From NCBI GenBank assembly GCA_049644285.1, contig JBARRP010000118.1, forward strand, positions 12,818 through 76,817: 64,000 nt of DNA, read 5' to 3'. Within the stretch, counting starts at the first letter, position 1; each line of letters starts with the position of its first letter. This DNA is from CAVRXT01 sp049644285 (GTDB taxonomy: Bacteria; Acidobacteriota; Terriglobia; Acidiferrales; UBA7541). The notes beneath the pieces were generated by a model, which was not told where the DNA came from, did no database searches, and saw only the letters and a program-made list of their open reading frames with translations. Shown here piece by piece: positions 16,968 to 27,001 of the stretch. The position numbers and the translations under genes are program-made.

Positions 16968-17798
16968 ATGGGACCACAGGCGACTATCGGTGTAGCTGTA
17001 GCGCGCGGCCTGGAACAAGCCTTGTCCGACCTGGGCGCGAGGACGGGAGAATTGCTCCGCGCGGAAGGATTGAGGAAGGTGTTCCGCTCCGGGACAGCCG
17101 AAGTGATACCGCTCGCCGGGGTAGATCTTACGATCGCGCGCGGGGAGATGATCGCGATTGTGGGACCGTCAGGTGCGGGGAAGAGCACGCTGCTGCATCT
17201 GTTGGCTGCCCTAGACACTCCGACAAGCGGTACAGTATACTTCGCCGGGCATTCGCTCCGTGATTTGAATGAAGCCGAGTTGGCGCAATATCGCGGTCGC
17301 GCCATCGGGTTTGTTTGGCAGCGGCATCATCTGCTTCCGGATTTCACGGCGGTAGAGAACGTCGCGATGCCTTTGCTAATTCGAGGCGTGGCTGCGGAAA
17401 AAGCGGTCCAGGCAGGGCGCGAATGGCTGGCGGAAGTCGGGCTGGCCGAGCGCGCAGAGCATCGAGCGGGGGAGCTTTCAGGGGGAGAGCAACAGCGCGT
17501 GGCGATCGCCCGGGCGCTGGTGAATCGTCCGGCGTTGTTGCTGGCGGATGAACCCACCGGCGACTTGGACGAGCGGAACGCGGACGCAGTGTTCGAGCTG
17601 ATGCAGCGATTGCACCGGTCGCACCAACTGACTTCGATTCTCGCAACGCACAACCTTTCACTGGCCCGGCGCGCGGATCGCCTGCTGGTTTTAGAACATG
17701 GCAGGCTGGCGCCGGCGGACAATTCCCACGCGACGCGCGCCAAGGCAGGCGCGACGGCCGCGGGGATTGGGGCCCTGACCCCCGGAGAGCGCGGGTGA
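16968..17798 (+). CDS. lolD: LolD-type ABC transporter ATPase
   Basis: A 276-residue ATPase of the LolD/MacB group. Walker A GPSGAGKST, Q-loop FVWQRHHLLPDFTAVENV, signature LSGGEQQRVAIARAL, Walker B LLLADEPTGDLD and the switch His in ILATHNLS are all intact. It would power lipoprotein release with the LolC-like permease. Start: ATG 16968 after AAGAG; a GTG at 16947 is also in frame. The first 30 residues and the Ala/Gly-rich tail (about 250-276) are extra relative to typical LolD. It ends four bases before clpC, implying cotranscription. Confidence 0.85.
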   Translation: MGPQATIGVAVARGLEQALSDLGARTGELLRAEGLRKVFRSGTAEVIPLAGVDLTIARGEMIAIVGPSGAGKSTLLHLLAALDTPTSGTVYFAGHSLRDLNEAELAQYRGRAIGFVWQRHHLLPDFTAVENVAMPLLIRGVAAEKAVQAGREWLAEVGLAERAEHRAGELSGGEQQRVAIARALVNRPALLLADEPTGDLDERNADAVFELMQRLHRSHQLTSILATHNLSLARRADRLLVLEHGRLAPADNSHATRAKAGATAAGIGALTPGERG

Positions 17799-17801
17799 CT
17801 C

Positions 17802-20228
17802 GTGTTTGAACGCTACACGGAAAAAGCTCGGCGGGTAATTTTCTTCGCCCGGTACGAGGCGAGCCAGTACGGCAGCCCGTACATCGAGACGGAGCACTTG
17901 CTGCTGGGCTTGCTGCGCGAAGACAAGGCTTTGGCCAATCGTTTTCTGCGCACGCACGGATCGATCGAATCGATCCGGAAGGAGATCGAATCCCGGATTA
18001 CCGTTCGCGAGCGAATCTCGACTTCGGTCGAAGTCCCGCTGAGCCAGGAGTGCAAGCGGATTCTGAATTACGCCGCAGAAGAGGCCGAGCGGCTCGGCCA
18101 CAAACACGTAGGCACCGAACACTTGCTCTTGGGAGTGCTGCGCGAGGAGAAGTCCTTCGGCGCGGAGATTCTTCAGGAGCGTGGTCTGCGTCTTTCCACC
18201 GTTCGTGAAGAGCTGGCGCGAAGCGCCGGGGAGAAGGTTCCCGTGAATCGCCCGAAAGAAGCGTCGCTGCTTGCAGAATTCAGCCGCGACCTGACGCAGG
18301 CGGCAATGGAAGGACAGCTCGACCCGCTGGTAGGTCGCGAGCGGGAACTCGAACGCGCCGTCCAGATTCTCTGCCGCCGCACCAAGAACAACCCGGTCCT
18401 GATCGGTGAACCTGGCGTCGGCAAAACGGCCATCGTGGAAGGCCTGGCGCAGCGAATCGCGGATGGCGACGTTCCGCCGTTCCTCGCCGACAAGCGCATC
18501 CTCTCCCTTGATCTCTCTCTCATCGTTGCCGGAACGAAATACCGCGGGCAATTCGAAGAACGGCTGAAGACGATCATGAAGGAACTGATGGAGAGCCAGA
18601 ACGCCATCGTCTTCATCGACGAGTTGCACACGCTGGTCGGCGCGGGCTCCGCCGAAGGCTCGCTCGATGCCGCCAACATCTTGAAGCCGGCGCTGAGCCG
18701 GGGTGAAATCCAGTGCATCGGCGCAACCACCCCGGGCGAATACCGCAAGTCAGTGGAAAAAGACCGCTCGCTCGAGCGCCGCTTCCAATCGGTGAAAGTG
18801 AACGCGCCGAACGAAGACGAAACCATCCTGGTTCTTCAGGGCGTCCGCGACCGCTACGAGAAATTCCACGCCGTCAGCTATACCGAGGAAGCCATCCGTT
18901 ACGCCGTTTATCTGTCGAATCGGTACATCCCGGACCGCTTCTTGCCCGACAAGGCCATCGACTTGATCGACGAAGCAGGCGCGCGGGTGAAGCTGCGCCA
19001 GGCGATGCTGCCCGATGAAGTGGCCGAAGTGCAAAAGCGCGTGAAATTTATCACGCACCGGATGGAAACAGCGATCGCCAATCACGAATTCGAAAAGGCG
19101 CGGTTCTATTCCGAAGAAGAGCGCAAGGAAAAAGAGCACCTGCGGATGCTGCGGGAAAAGCTCAAACTGGACGATTCCTCGACCGGCGTGGTCACCCGTG
19201 AGGATATCGAAGAAGTGGTGGCGCGCTGGACGGGCATCACCGTGAGCGCGATCAAGGAAGACGAGCAGCAAAAGCTGCTTCGCATCGAAGAAGAATTGCA
19301 TCGCCGTGTCATCAGCCAGGACAAGGCGATCACCGCGCTCGCTCGCGCGATCCGCCGCAGCCGCGCCGGCCTGAAGGCGCCGGGACGGCCGGTGGGATGC
19401 TTCCTGTTTCTTGGGCCCACGGGTGTGGGCAAGACGGAAGTGGCGCGGCGGCTGGGCGAATTCCTGTTCGGCAGCGAAAAGTCGCTGATCCGTTTCGACA
19501 TGTCGGAATACATGGAGAAGCATTCCGTGTCGAAGCTGATCGGCGCGCCTCCAGGCTACGTCGGGTATGAAGAAGGCGGCCAACTGACCGAGCGGGTGCG
19601 CCGCACGCCTTATTCGGTGATCCTCCTGGATGAAATCGAGAAGGCCCATCCGGACGTGTACAACATCCTCTTGCAAGTTTTCGAGGATGGACAACTGACC
19701 GATGGCTTGGGCAACACGGTGGATTTCCGGAATACCATCATCATTCTGACGTCGAACATCGGCGCGCGGCAGTTGCAAAAGCACTCCACGCTCGGTTTCC
19801 AGTCAGCGGCGGAAGAAACCGGCGCGAAGAGCATGGACGACCTGGTGATGAACGAAGTGAGGCGCGTCTTCAATCCTGAATTCCTGAACCGGCTCGATGA
19901 GATTATTCTGTTCAATTCGCTCACGGACGACGACTTGTTGCGCATCATCGACCTGCTCGTCGGCCAGATCAACGATACACTGGTGCACCGCCAGGTGCAG
20001 ATTGTGATGACACCTGAGGCGCGCCAGTGGATTCTCGAGAAAACCTGCACCGATCGGAACTACGGCGCGCGCCCGCTCCGGCGCGCCTTGCAGAAGTATG
20101 TCGAAGACCCATTGTCGGAAGCTTTGATCCAGGGCGGGCTGCAAAGACCGGCGACCCTCGAAGTATATCTCACCGCCGAAGGCTTGACGTTCCGTCCCCT
20201 GGTGGAAGCAACCCCAGTGGCCCACTAG
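17802..20228 (+). CDS. clpC: ClpC-type AAA+ unfoldase
   Basis: An 808-residue Hsp100 ATPase that unfolds substrates for ClpP. It has two Clp N-terminal repeats (HLLLGLLRE near 27-35 and HLLLGVLREE near 108-117), then AAA-1 with Walker A GEPGVGKT (about 206-213). The middle region contains a UVR-like segment (ANHEFEKARFYSEEERKEKE) characteristic of ClpC rather than ClpB. AAA-2 has GPTGVGKT. Start is GTG 17802. No mcsA/mcsB/ctsR genes are nearby. Its position between lolD and bamA suggests a link to envelope quality control, as inference only. Confidence 0.93.
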   Translation: MFERYTEKARRVIFFARYEASQYGSPYIETEHLLLGLLREDKALANRFLRTHGSIESIRKEIESRITVRERISTSVEVPLSQECKRILNYAAEEAERLGHKHVGTEHLLLGVLREEKSFGAEILQERGLRLSTVREELARSAGEKVPVNRPKEASLLAEFSRDLTQAAMEGQLDPLVGRERELERAVQILCRRTKNNPVLIGEPGVGKTAIVEGLAQRIADGDVPPFLADKRILSLDLSLIVAGTKYRGQFEERLKTIMKELMESQNAIVFIDELHTLVGAGSAEGSLDAANILKPALSRGEIQCIGATTPGEYRKSVEKDRSLERRFQSVKVNAPNEDETILVLQGVRDRYEKFHAVSYTEEAIRYAVYLSNRYIPDRFLPDKAIDLIDEAGARVKLRQAMLPDEVAEVQKRVKFITHRMETAIANHEFEKARFYSEEERKEKEHLRMLREKLKLDDSSTGVVTREDIEEVVARWTGITVSAIKEDEQQKLLRIEEELHRRVISQDKAITALARAIRRSRAGLKAPGRPVGCFLFLGPTGVGKTEVARRLGEFLFGSEKSLIRFDMSEYMEKHSVSKLIGAPPGYVGYEEGGQLTERVRRTPYSVILLDEIEKAHPDVYNILLQVFEDGQLTDGLGNTVDFRNTIIILTSNIGARQLQKHSTLGFQSAAEETGAKSMDDLVMNEVRRVFNPEFLNRLDEIILFNSLTDDDLLRIIDLLVGQINDTLVHRQVQIVMTPEARQWILEKTCTDRNYGARPLRRALQKYVEDPLSEALIQGGLQRPATLEVYLTAEGLTFRPLVEATPVAH

Positions 20229-20302
20229 GAATCCTACACGCGCAGCCAGGCCGGGAACGGCCGGGCGGGGGAGCCATTATACTTGGGCGGGGGAGCGCGG
20301 CC

Positions 20303-23185
20303 TTGAGCACAGGCGCGGCCGCACGCGGAAAACTATTCCCGTATGTCCTGTTCCGTGCGGTGTTTGTGTGCTTCCTCGCCGGCATTTTTCCGGCTCATCT
20401 GCGCGCTGAACCGCAACGCTCCGACGCCACGCAGTACGTCATCGACCGCATTGAATTCGTCGGCAATCGCCGGATCGCCCGCGACACGTTGCGGGCTCGA
20501 ATTTTCTCGCGGCCCGGCGACCCTTACAGCGAAGAGGCCGCGCGCCGCGATTTTCAGGCGCTGTGGAATACGAACTTCTTCGAAGACATCCGCCTCGAAG
20601 TCGAAGATAGCCCCGATGTTTCCAACGGAAAAATCCTCGTATTCCACTTGACGGAGCGGCCGGTCATCCGCCGGATCGAATACAAAGGCAACAAGTCCGT
20701 CAGCGAATCCGACATCCTGGAGCGGTTTAAGGACCGCAAAGTGGGTCTCTCGATTGAAAGTCAGTTTGATCCCACCAAGATCAAACGCGCCGAGGTCGTC
20801 CTGAAGGATCTGCTGGCTGAGCACGGACGCCAATTCGCCACCGTCAAGCCTACCTACGAAAAAATCGCGGCAACCAATGCGGTGAAACTGATCTTCAATA
20901 TCGACGAAGGGCCGAAGGTGAAGATCGGCCGTATAATCATCGACGGCAACCACGTCTTTTCCAGCCGCCGCATCATTCGATCGATGCGGCATTCCCGCCC
21001 GATCGGCGTTCCACTGGGGATCACGGAGATCGACATTTGGAGCAAGACTTTTGACCGACGCAAGCTCGACGAAGACCTCGAAGTGGGCATCCGCGGACTC
21101 TACCAGGACAATGGCTATTTCAAGGTCTTGGTGAAGGATCCGGTTCTGAAGACGGTGGATGAAAGCCGTGGCGGGGTTCCCGGACCGTGGCCTGGCATCG
21201 GGAGCAAACACGGAAAACGCACTGACATCACCATCCCGATTGAAGAAGGCGAGCGCTTCCGCATGGGCTCGCTCAGTTTCACCAGCTCCGATCCAGACCA
21301 GCCCCTTTTTTTCAAGACCGAATTCCTGGCCAGGATTTTCCCTCTGAAGCAGGGGGATATCTTCTCCACCGATAAGATCCGAAAGGCATTTGAAACCTAC
21401 AAGAAGCTGTATGGCGAGTACGGGTACATCGATTTCACTACCACACCGGACACCGAGATTGACGATGTGAAGAAGATCATCAATCTCAAGATGGTCCTCG
21501 ATCAGCAGAAGCAGTTTTTTGTCCGCCGCATCCAATTCGTGGGCAATACCACTACCCGCGACAAGGTCATCCGCCGCGAAATCCTTCTCGACGAAGGCAA
21601 CCTGTTCAACAATCGCTTGTGGGAGCTCAGCATTCTGCGGCTGAACCAGCTCGATTACTTCGATCCCATCAAGCCGGAGAATGCCGAGCTCAAACGCAAC
21701 GTGAAAGAGGGCACCGTCGATATCAAGCTGAAGGTCAAGGAGAAGGGCAAGCAGTCCATCAGCTTTTCGGGAGGCGTCAGCGGACTGGCCGGAAGCTTCA
21801 TCGGACTTTCCTATCAGACCAACAATTTCCTCGGTCTGGGCGAGACGCTCACGTTCTCGGCGCAGCTCGGTGACCGTCAGCGTAATTTCATTTTCGGCTT
21901 CACCGAGCCGTATCTGCTGGACCGGCCGATCACCACCGGTTTCAGCATTTTTGACAGCCGGTTCGACTTTAATCAGGCGCGCGAGACTTCGATTCTGGTG
22001 GGCCAGCAGGTGGCCATAAACCCGGCGCTGGCGCAGAATTACAACACGGACCGCAAGGGCTTCACCGTCTTCGCCAGCTATCCGCTGCGCCGCTGGTCCT
22101 TCACTCGACTGGGAGTTACGTATGGATGGTCCACCACGAACATCACCGCCTTTAGCCAATCTTCCCAGCTTTTATTTGAGTCCGTGCAGTTTACCAGCCT
22201 GGCCGGACCTAACTCGCTGAAGGGCATTCGTTCCAGCAAGATCACGCCCACGCTCACCTACAACACCGTAAACCACCCCATCAATCCCACCGGAGGTAAG
22301 AGCTTTTCCTACGGACTCGGGATCGAAGGCGGCCCAATCGGCGGCAACGTCAACACTCTGACGAATACCTTCGAGTTTAAATACTTCCACCCGGTCACCA
22401 AGCGGCGAAACGTAATCGGCCTCCGCTTCGTGGGCGCCTACAGCACGGGCTACGGGGGAAAGGTGGTCCCGCCTTTCGACCGCTTTTACATCGGAGGCGA
22501 GCAGGACATCCGCGGATTCGATTTCTACACGATTTCGCCCTACATCTTTATTCCGACCACGACGACCTCATCTGTGTTTTTCACGAATCCCACAAAGCTG
22601 GATCAGAATGGCAATCCGACGCTTCAGGCGGTCAATGTTCCGGTGCTCCAGTTTCTGTCGACGCGCCCCGGAGGCGATACACAGGGCGTGTTCAACATCG
22701 AATATCGCATCCCGATCGCCGGCCCGGTAACCTTTGAGTTTTTCCATGACATCGGCATTGACGGCGTCCTGAGCAAATCCCAGTTGCAGCTCAGCCAGTC
22801 GGCGGTGAGTCTGCTGCAGCAGCAGTTCCCAAATCCTCTCTTCCCGAACACAACTGTCCAACAGAGTCTGCCGATTGTCGGCCGGTCCAATTTCCGGCCG
22901 CGGAGTTCGGTGGGGCCGGAGCTGGTGGTGCAATTGCCGATCATCAACGCCCCTTTCCGCGTGTACTATGCGTATAACCCGTTGCGGTTGAACCAGACCA
23001 TCCGAGGGCCGCGGGGGGCATTTTTCTTGAGCGATCAGGTTCTGCGGACATTGCCGCCCGGGGTGCTCCAGACGCAGATCATGCCGCAGTTGAACTCGAT
23101 CTTGGATCAGCAGGTCCAGATATTTCCCACGGGTCTGATCGAGCCGAAGAGCACGTTTCGGTTCACGGTGACGCGCACTTTCTGA
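20303..23185 (+). CDS. bamA: BamA outer-membrane assembly factor
   Basis: About 960 residues from TTG 20303. A signal peptide (FRAVFVCFLAGIFPAHLRA) is followed by five POTRA domains (first: YVIDRIEFVGNRRIARDTLRA), then the Omp85 barrel. The last residue is Phe (TVTRTF), the BAM recognition signal. BamA folds and inserts beta-barrels in the outer membrane. The frame is open back to 20027 inside clpC, but GGGGGAG before TTG 20303 plus the signal peptide decide the start. Upstream of clpC are lolC and lolD, and skp lies about 3.8 kb downstream, so much of the envelope-assembly machinery is clustered. Confidence 0.93.
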   Translation: MSTGAAARGKLFPYVLFRAVFVCFLAGIFPAHLRAEPQRSDATQYVIDRIEFVGNRRIARDTLRARIFSRPGDPYSEEAARRDFQALWNTNFFEDIRLEVEDSPDVSNGKILVFHLTERPVIRRIEYKGNKSVSESDILERFKDRKVGLSIESQFDPTKIKRAEVVLKDLLAEHGRQFATVKPTYEKIAATNAVKLIFNIDEGPKVKIGRIIIDGNHVFSSRRIIRSMRHSRPIGVPLGITEIDIWSKTFDRRKLDEDLEVGIRGLYQDNGYFKVLVKDPVLKTVDESRGGVPGPWPGIGSKHGKRTDITIPIEEGERFRMGSLSFTSSDPDQPLFFKTEFLARIFPLKQGDIFSTDKIRKAFETYKKLYGEYGYIDFTTTPDTEIDDVKKIINLKMVLDQQKQFFVRRIQFVGNTTTRDKVIRREILLDEGNLFNNRLWELSILRLNQLDYFDPIKPENAELKRNVKEGTVDIKLKVKEKGKQSISFSGGVSGLAGSFIGLSYQTNNFLGLGETLTFSAQLGDRQRNFIFGFTEPYLLDRPITTGFSIFDSRFDFNQARETSILVGQQVAINPALAQNYNTDRKGFTVFASYPLRRWSFTRLGVTYGWSTTNITAFSQSSQLLFESVQFTSLAGPNSLKGIRSSKITPTLTYNTVNHPINPTGGKSFSYGLGIEGGPIGGNVNTLTNTFEFKYFHPVTKRRNVIGLRFVGAYSTGYGGKVVPPFDRFYIGGEQDIRGFDFYTISPYIFIPTTTTSSVFFTNPTKLDQNGNPTLQAVNVPVLQFLSTRPGGDTQGVFNIEYRIPIAGPVTFEFFHDIGIDGVLSKSQLQLSQSAVSLLQQQFPNPLFPNTTVQQSLPIVGRSNFRPRSSVGPELVVQLPIINAPFRVYYAYNPLRLNQTIRGPRGAFFLSDQVLRTLPPGVLQTQIMPQLNSILDQQVQIFPTGLIEPKSTFRFTVTRTF

Positions 23186-23260
23186 GATGGAGATGGAAGA
23201 GCAATTCGAAAGCGGGGATCTACGCTGAGGACATTCAAGGCATCAAAGGGAGCAAGTCGG

Positions 23261-26200
23261 ATGAGGGGTTGGAAAGAGATGAGGATTTGCGTGGCGGGAG
23301 CGGCGGCTCTTGCGGCCGCTTTGATGGCGGGCTGCGGAGGCGGTAACCAAGCGACCGCCGGCGTGACAGTCGCCCCCAACGCCGCAACGGTGCTTGCCGG
23401 CAGGACGCAACTCTTCACCGCAACCGTGACCGGCATATCCGCGAACACCGTTACCTGGGCCGTAAGCCAAGGCACCGCGACACCCATCACCGGTGGCAAC
23501 TCGACGCTCGGGACGATCACGACGGCCGGTTTGTATACCGCGCCTGCGACCATTCCCAATCCCAATCAGGTTACGATCACCGCCACCAGCACCGTTAACA
23601 CCAAAACCATCGGCACCGCCACCGTGACGGTTGATTCGGGCGTTCGCGTGAAGGTGCTTCCCGCCTCGGATGATTGCGCGACTTCGGCCCCCTCCAACCT
23701 CGCGATCGCGACGGGCGAACAGTTTCAATTCAAAGCCTGCGTCACGGGGACGACGAACACCAGCGTCACGTGGGCGGTCAACGGGACTGCTGGAGGGAGC
23801 CCGACGCTTGGCATAATTAGCGGCAGCGGCCTGTACGCCGCGCCCACGACTCCTCCCGCCAGCCTGTCCATCACCGCTACTTCAGCGGCCGATCCTAACC
23901 AATCGGGCAGTATTCCGCTCAGCGTAACCGCTGCTGCCGATCCCACACTGGCCAGCATCGAGCCTTCAACGGCCGCGCAAGGCTCCGTGCAGCAGGATGT
24001 ATACTTGACAGGAACCAACTTTTTCTCGACGAGTCAGGTGCTCGTCGGCGGCAGCGCGAATAACGTCACGACCACGTTCCTAAGCTCGACGGTGCTCCGC
24101 GCGCGCGTGCTGGCGCCGGCGCTCCTTGCAGGGGGAAACCTGCCGATCAGCATCCAGCGGCAGAACGGTGACGTTTCCCCGCCCGTGAATCTGACCGTGC
24201 AAGCGGTGCGCCCGGCGATCATTTCTTCCTCGCCCGACAGCGTGCCGAAAGGCGCCTCCTCGCCAAACGTGACGCTTACCGGCGGATACTTCACGCCTTC
24301 AACGACCGCGGAATTCAACGGGCAGCCGCAGATTCTGACTCCGCCCAGCACCGATCCCCGGCATGTGATCGTAAACGCTTCGGGGGCAGCCTTGGGGACG
24401 CCCGGATTATATTCGGTGGTGGCGCGCAATCCCGGCGTTGCAGCGGCAGCCTCCGCCATCGCTTCTACGAATTTGGCCGTTTCGAGTTTGTCCAGCGACA
24501 TTCCCAGCGCACCACAAGCGACGGTGACGCTTGGCGCATCAGCATCACCTTCGGCTGTCGCCTTCAATTCGGCGACGGCGACGGCCGTCGTCGCCAACAC
24601 CGGAGGCAACTCGATTTCTTTGATCAACCTGACGAATATCGCCTCGATTCCGCCACCCACAACGATAAACCTCGGAGCCAACAAGAAACCTACCGGTGTG
24701 GCCGTCGACGACCTTCTGAATGAAGCGGTCGCCGCGGATAACGGCGATAACACCGTCGCGGTGGTGAACCTGGCCACTCAGGCGGTAACTTCAGTCTCGC
24801 TCTCTGGGTTCACACCGATGGGCAGCGCACCCTTCGCAGTGGGGATCAATCCGCTTTCGCATCGCGCGATCGTGGTGAATCAATCCACCAACACGGCCAC
24901 GATCATCGAACTCACCGCAACCCCTACCTGTACGACTCCTCCCTGTGTCTTGACCACGATTGGAGGCAGCGCCAATCCCATCAGTACCGGAACGAATCCT
25001 TCGGTTGCTGTGGACCCCCGGTTGAATTGGGCGATTGTGACACCGGGCGGCGCGGGAACGATCTCGATCGTGGATCTTGGCCGCCCGGCGACTGCTGGAG
25101 ACGGAGGCCGCGTCCCGGGCGTGGTTGCCACCTTCAGCCTCACGATCAGCGTTCAAGGCGTTGCAGTCAATTCGGAAACCCATCAAGTGTTGGTAACCGA
25201 TCCCAATAATACGGTCGCGACTCTTTTTAGCGCCCTGGACAACACGCCTGCGTCGATTACCACGCTAAAAGGCGACGTCGCCGCAGCGACCAACCCTTTG
25301 ACCGACGTTGGCTTGACTGTGAATAGCCAGGGCGGAGTTGTTACCGTTTTCGACCTGCGCACGCAGTTGGCGCTGAGCCAACCCCCCATCAAGGTCGGAT
25401 CAAACCCGGTTGCAGCCGCCATCGACCCCGGAGGCAACGTGGCCGTGATCGTGAATCAAGGTGATAATACGGTCTCGATTTTGTCGCTCGGCCCGATTCG
25501 CCCGCTGCATGTCGTTGAATCCAGCTCAGAAACAATTGTGGTTCCAGCTTCGACGTTCCCTGCGCCTCCGCCGGCGTGTTCCGCCTTTGCCTCTCCGAAT
25601 TCGCTGACCATCATGGTTGTGGGGACCGGGTTCGTTGCGGGCTCCATGGTTCATTTGGATGAAACGACGACGCCTGTGCCGACGGTAGCCCCTGTAACGA
25701 CGAACGTCATCACTGGCCGTGAAATCTGCGCCACGATTCCCGCCGGCCTGCTCAATTCGGCGCGGCGGTACACACTGGATGTACAGAACGTTGGTTCGGC
25801 GGACCCGGTGGGGACCTTTTCGAACGCTGCCAGCCTGACCGTCATTCAGCCGGTTACAGTAGGCACATCGCCCCAGGCGGTGGCAATTGATGCGGCCCGC
25901 GAACTCGCGGTCGTGACGAATGCGGGAGACTGCAAGAGCGTCGGTACGGTGTCGATCGTGAACCTGACTACCGGAGCGACGAACGCTGCTCCCATCTCGG
26001 TGGGAACGTGCCCGGAGGGCGTAGCCGTGCTGCCACGTCTCGGCCGCGCCGTCGTCAGCAATAATGCCGACAACACGGCGTCCATCCTGGATACCGTAAA
26101 TCAAGTGGTGGTGAACGCGTTGACGCCCTGCGCCGGCTGCGCCGGACCAATGGGCGTGGCGATTAACGGCGACACGCTGAACGCGGTGGTTGCGAACTTC

Positions 26201-26788
26201 ACTTCCAACAATATCGCCTCATTCTCAGTGGATACAGGCACGGTGGGATCCTCAGTCAATGTGGATCAGGAGCCGTTGGCCATCTCAGTGGACCCAACCC
26301 GCAATTTTGCCGCGGTGGCCACGGCCTCGCAAACCAGCACGCTAAACCTGGTGGATCTCGCGATCAATTCGCTTGCAGGCCGGGTGCCCAATCTGCAGCT
26401 GCCCTCCGGAGTGGCATTCGATCCGGTGTCGGATGTTTTCCTTGTTGCGGAGAGCCTGAAAAACACGGTGGACATTGTGGATCCAGCAACGCAGATTTCT
26501 ACGCCCATGCGAGTCGGCATCAACCCGACGTCCCTCGATTACAATTTCCAAACCAGTACGCTGGTGACGATGAACACGGCCAGCAACACGATTTCAGTGA
26601 TGGATTTTCTGGGTCAGCGTGTGCGCGCGGTTCTTGGATTCGCCGCTGCGCCAAGCACGCCGGCCACGCTGCCGGGTGGCGCGCCCCCACTCCCGCAGCC
26701 GTCTGTGGCGATCGATCCGAAGGCAAACATTGCGGTGGTCGTGGATCAGAATAATAACCGAGTCCTGTTGGTTCCTCTGCCCCAGTAA
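23261..26788 (+). CDS. giant lipoprotein with Ig-like, IPT/TIG and YVTN beta-propeller repeats
   Basis: A 1175-residue protein with a lipobox (ALMAGC, Cys about residue 25), so anchored by lipid after the signal peptide. Two Big-like Ig domains (about 30-230) are followed by IPT/TIG domains (about 235-420). A long beta-propeller region follows, built of about 40-residue YVTN-like repeats (for example VAVDDLLNEAVAADNGDNTVAVVNLAT and GVAFDPVSDVFLVAESLKNTVDIVD), with another TIG-like stretch around residues 760-870. It is probably surface-exposed and may bind other proteins or polymers. It sits between bamA and skp. GGGAG precedes ATG 23261. Confidence 0.8.
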   Translation: MRGWKEMRICVAGAAALAAALMAGCGGGNQATAGVTVAPNAATVLAGRTQLFTATVTGISANTVTWAVSQGTATPITGGNSTLGTITTAGLYTAPATIPNPNQVTITATSTVNTKTIGTATVTVDSGVRVKVLPASDDCATSAPSNLAIATGEQFQFKACVTGTTNTSVTWAVNGTAGGSPTLGIISGSGLYAAPTTPPASLSITATSAADPNQSGSIPLSVTAAADPTLASIEPSTAAQGSVQQDVYLTGTNFFSTSQVLVGGSANNVTTTFLSSTVLRARVLAPALLAGGNLPISIQRQNGDVSPPVNLTVQAVRPAIISSSPDSVPKGASSPNVTLTGGYFTPSTTAEFNGQPQILTPPSTDPRHVIVNASGAALGTPGLYSVVARNPGVAAAASAIASTNLAVSSLSSDIPSAPQATVTLGASASPSAVAFNSATATAVVANTGGNSISLINLTNIASIPPPTTINLGANKKPTGVAVDDLLNEAVAADNGDNTVAVVNLATQAVTSVSLSGFTPMGSAPFAVGINPLSHRAIVVNQSTNTATIIELTATPTCTTPPCVLTTIGGSANPISTGTNPSVAVDPRLNWAIVTPGGAGTISIVDLGRPATAGDGGRVPGVVATFSLTISVQGVAVNSETHQVLVTDPNNTVATLFSALDNTPASITTLKGDVAAATNPLTDVGLTVNSQGGVVTVFDLRTQLALSQPPIKVGSNPVAAAIDPGGNVAVIVNQGDNTVSILSLGPIRPLHVVESSSETIVVPASTFPAPPPACSAFASPNSLTIMVVGTGFVAGSMVHLDETTTPVPTVAPVTTNVITGREICATIPAGLLNSARRYTLDVQNVGSADPVGTFSNAASLTVIQPVTVGTSPQAVAIDAARELAVVTNAGDCKSVGTVSIVNLTTGATNAAPISVGTCPEGVAVLPRLGRAVVSNNADNTASILDTVNQVVVNALTPCAGCAGPMGVAINGDTLNAVVANFTSNNIASFSVDTGTVGSSVNVDQEPLAISVDPTRNFAAVATASQTSTLNLVDLAINSLAGRVPNLQLPSGVAFDPVSDVFLVAESLKNTVDIVDPATQISTPMRVGINPTSLDYNFQTSTLVTMNTASNTISVMDFLGQRVRAVLGFAAAPSTPATLPGGAPPLPQPSVAIDPKANIAVVVDQNNNRVLLVPLPQ

Positions 26789-26929
26789 CGCTGCGCAACC
26801 GTGCGGCCAACCGTCGCGCGAGCGCCCGGCATCACAAGAGACGAGGACTTTAGGTGTAGCCGGGCGCGGTAGTTCATGTGGGTGCGCGGCCCTGGATTCT
26901 GTTTGCTGCGCGCGAATCCCCGAATATCG

Positions 26930-26959
26930 TTGACCCGTTTGGAAGCGAATCGCTATAAT
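26930..26959 (+). promoter_or_regulatory. strong sigma70-type promoter of skp
   Basis: TTGACC (26930-26935), 18-base spacer, perfect TATAAT (26954-26959). It leaves a leader of about 35 bases before the skp start. Confidence 0.8.
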
Positions 26960-27001
26960 GCTCGATTTGCAATCTTCTGGATTTTTTCACAAGGAGTGAG
27001 A

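Noticed and set aside
16722..17018. 98-codon minus-strand frame between the toxin and lolD
   Set aside because: No start signal or family similarity, and it overlaps the lolD start region.
20027..20302. Longer BamA starting inside clpC
   Set aside because: The extra 92 residues have no similarity to BamA and precede a clear signal peptide; GGGGGAG before TTG 20303 gives a better start.
20333..22159. 608-codon open frame antisense to bamA
   Set aside because: Shadow frame: sequence lacks family signatures and fully overlaps the POTRA-encoding part of bamA.
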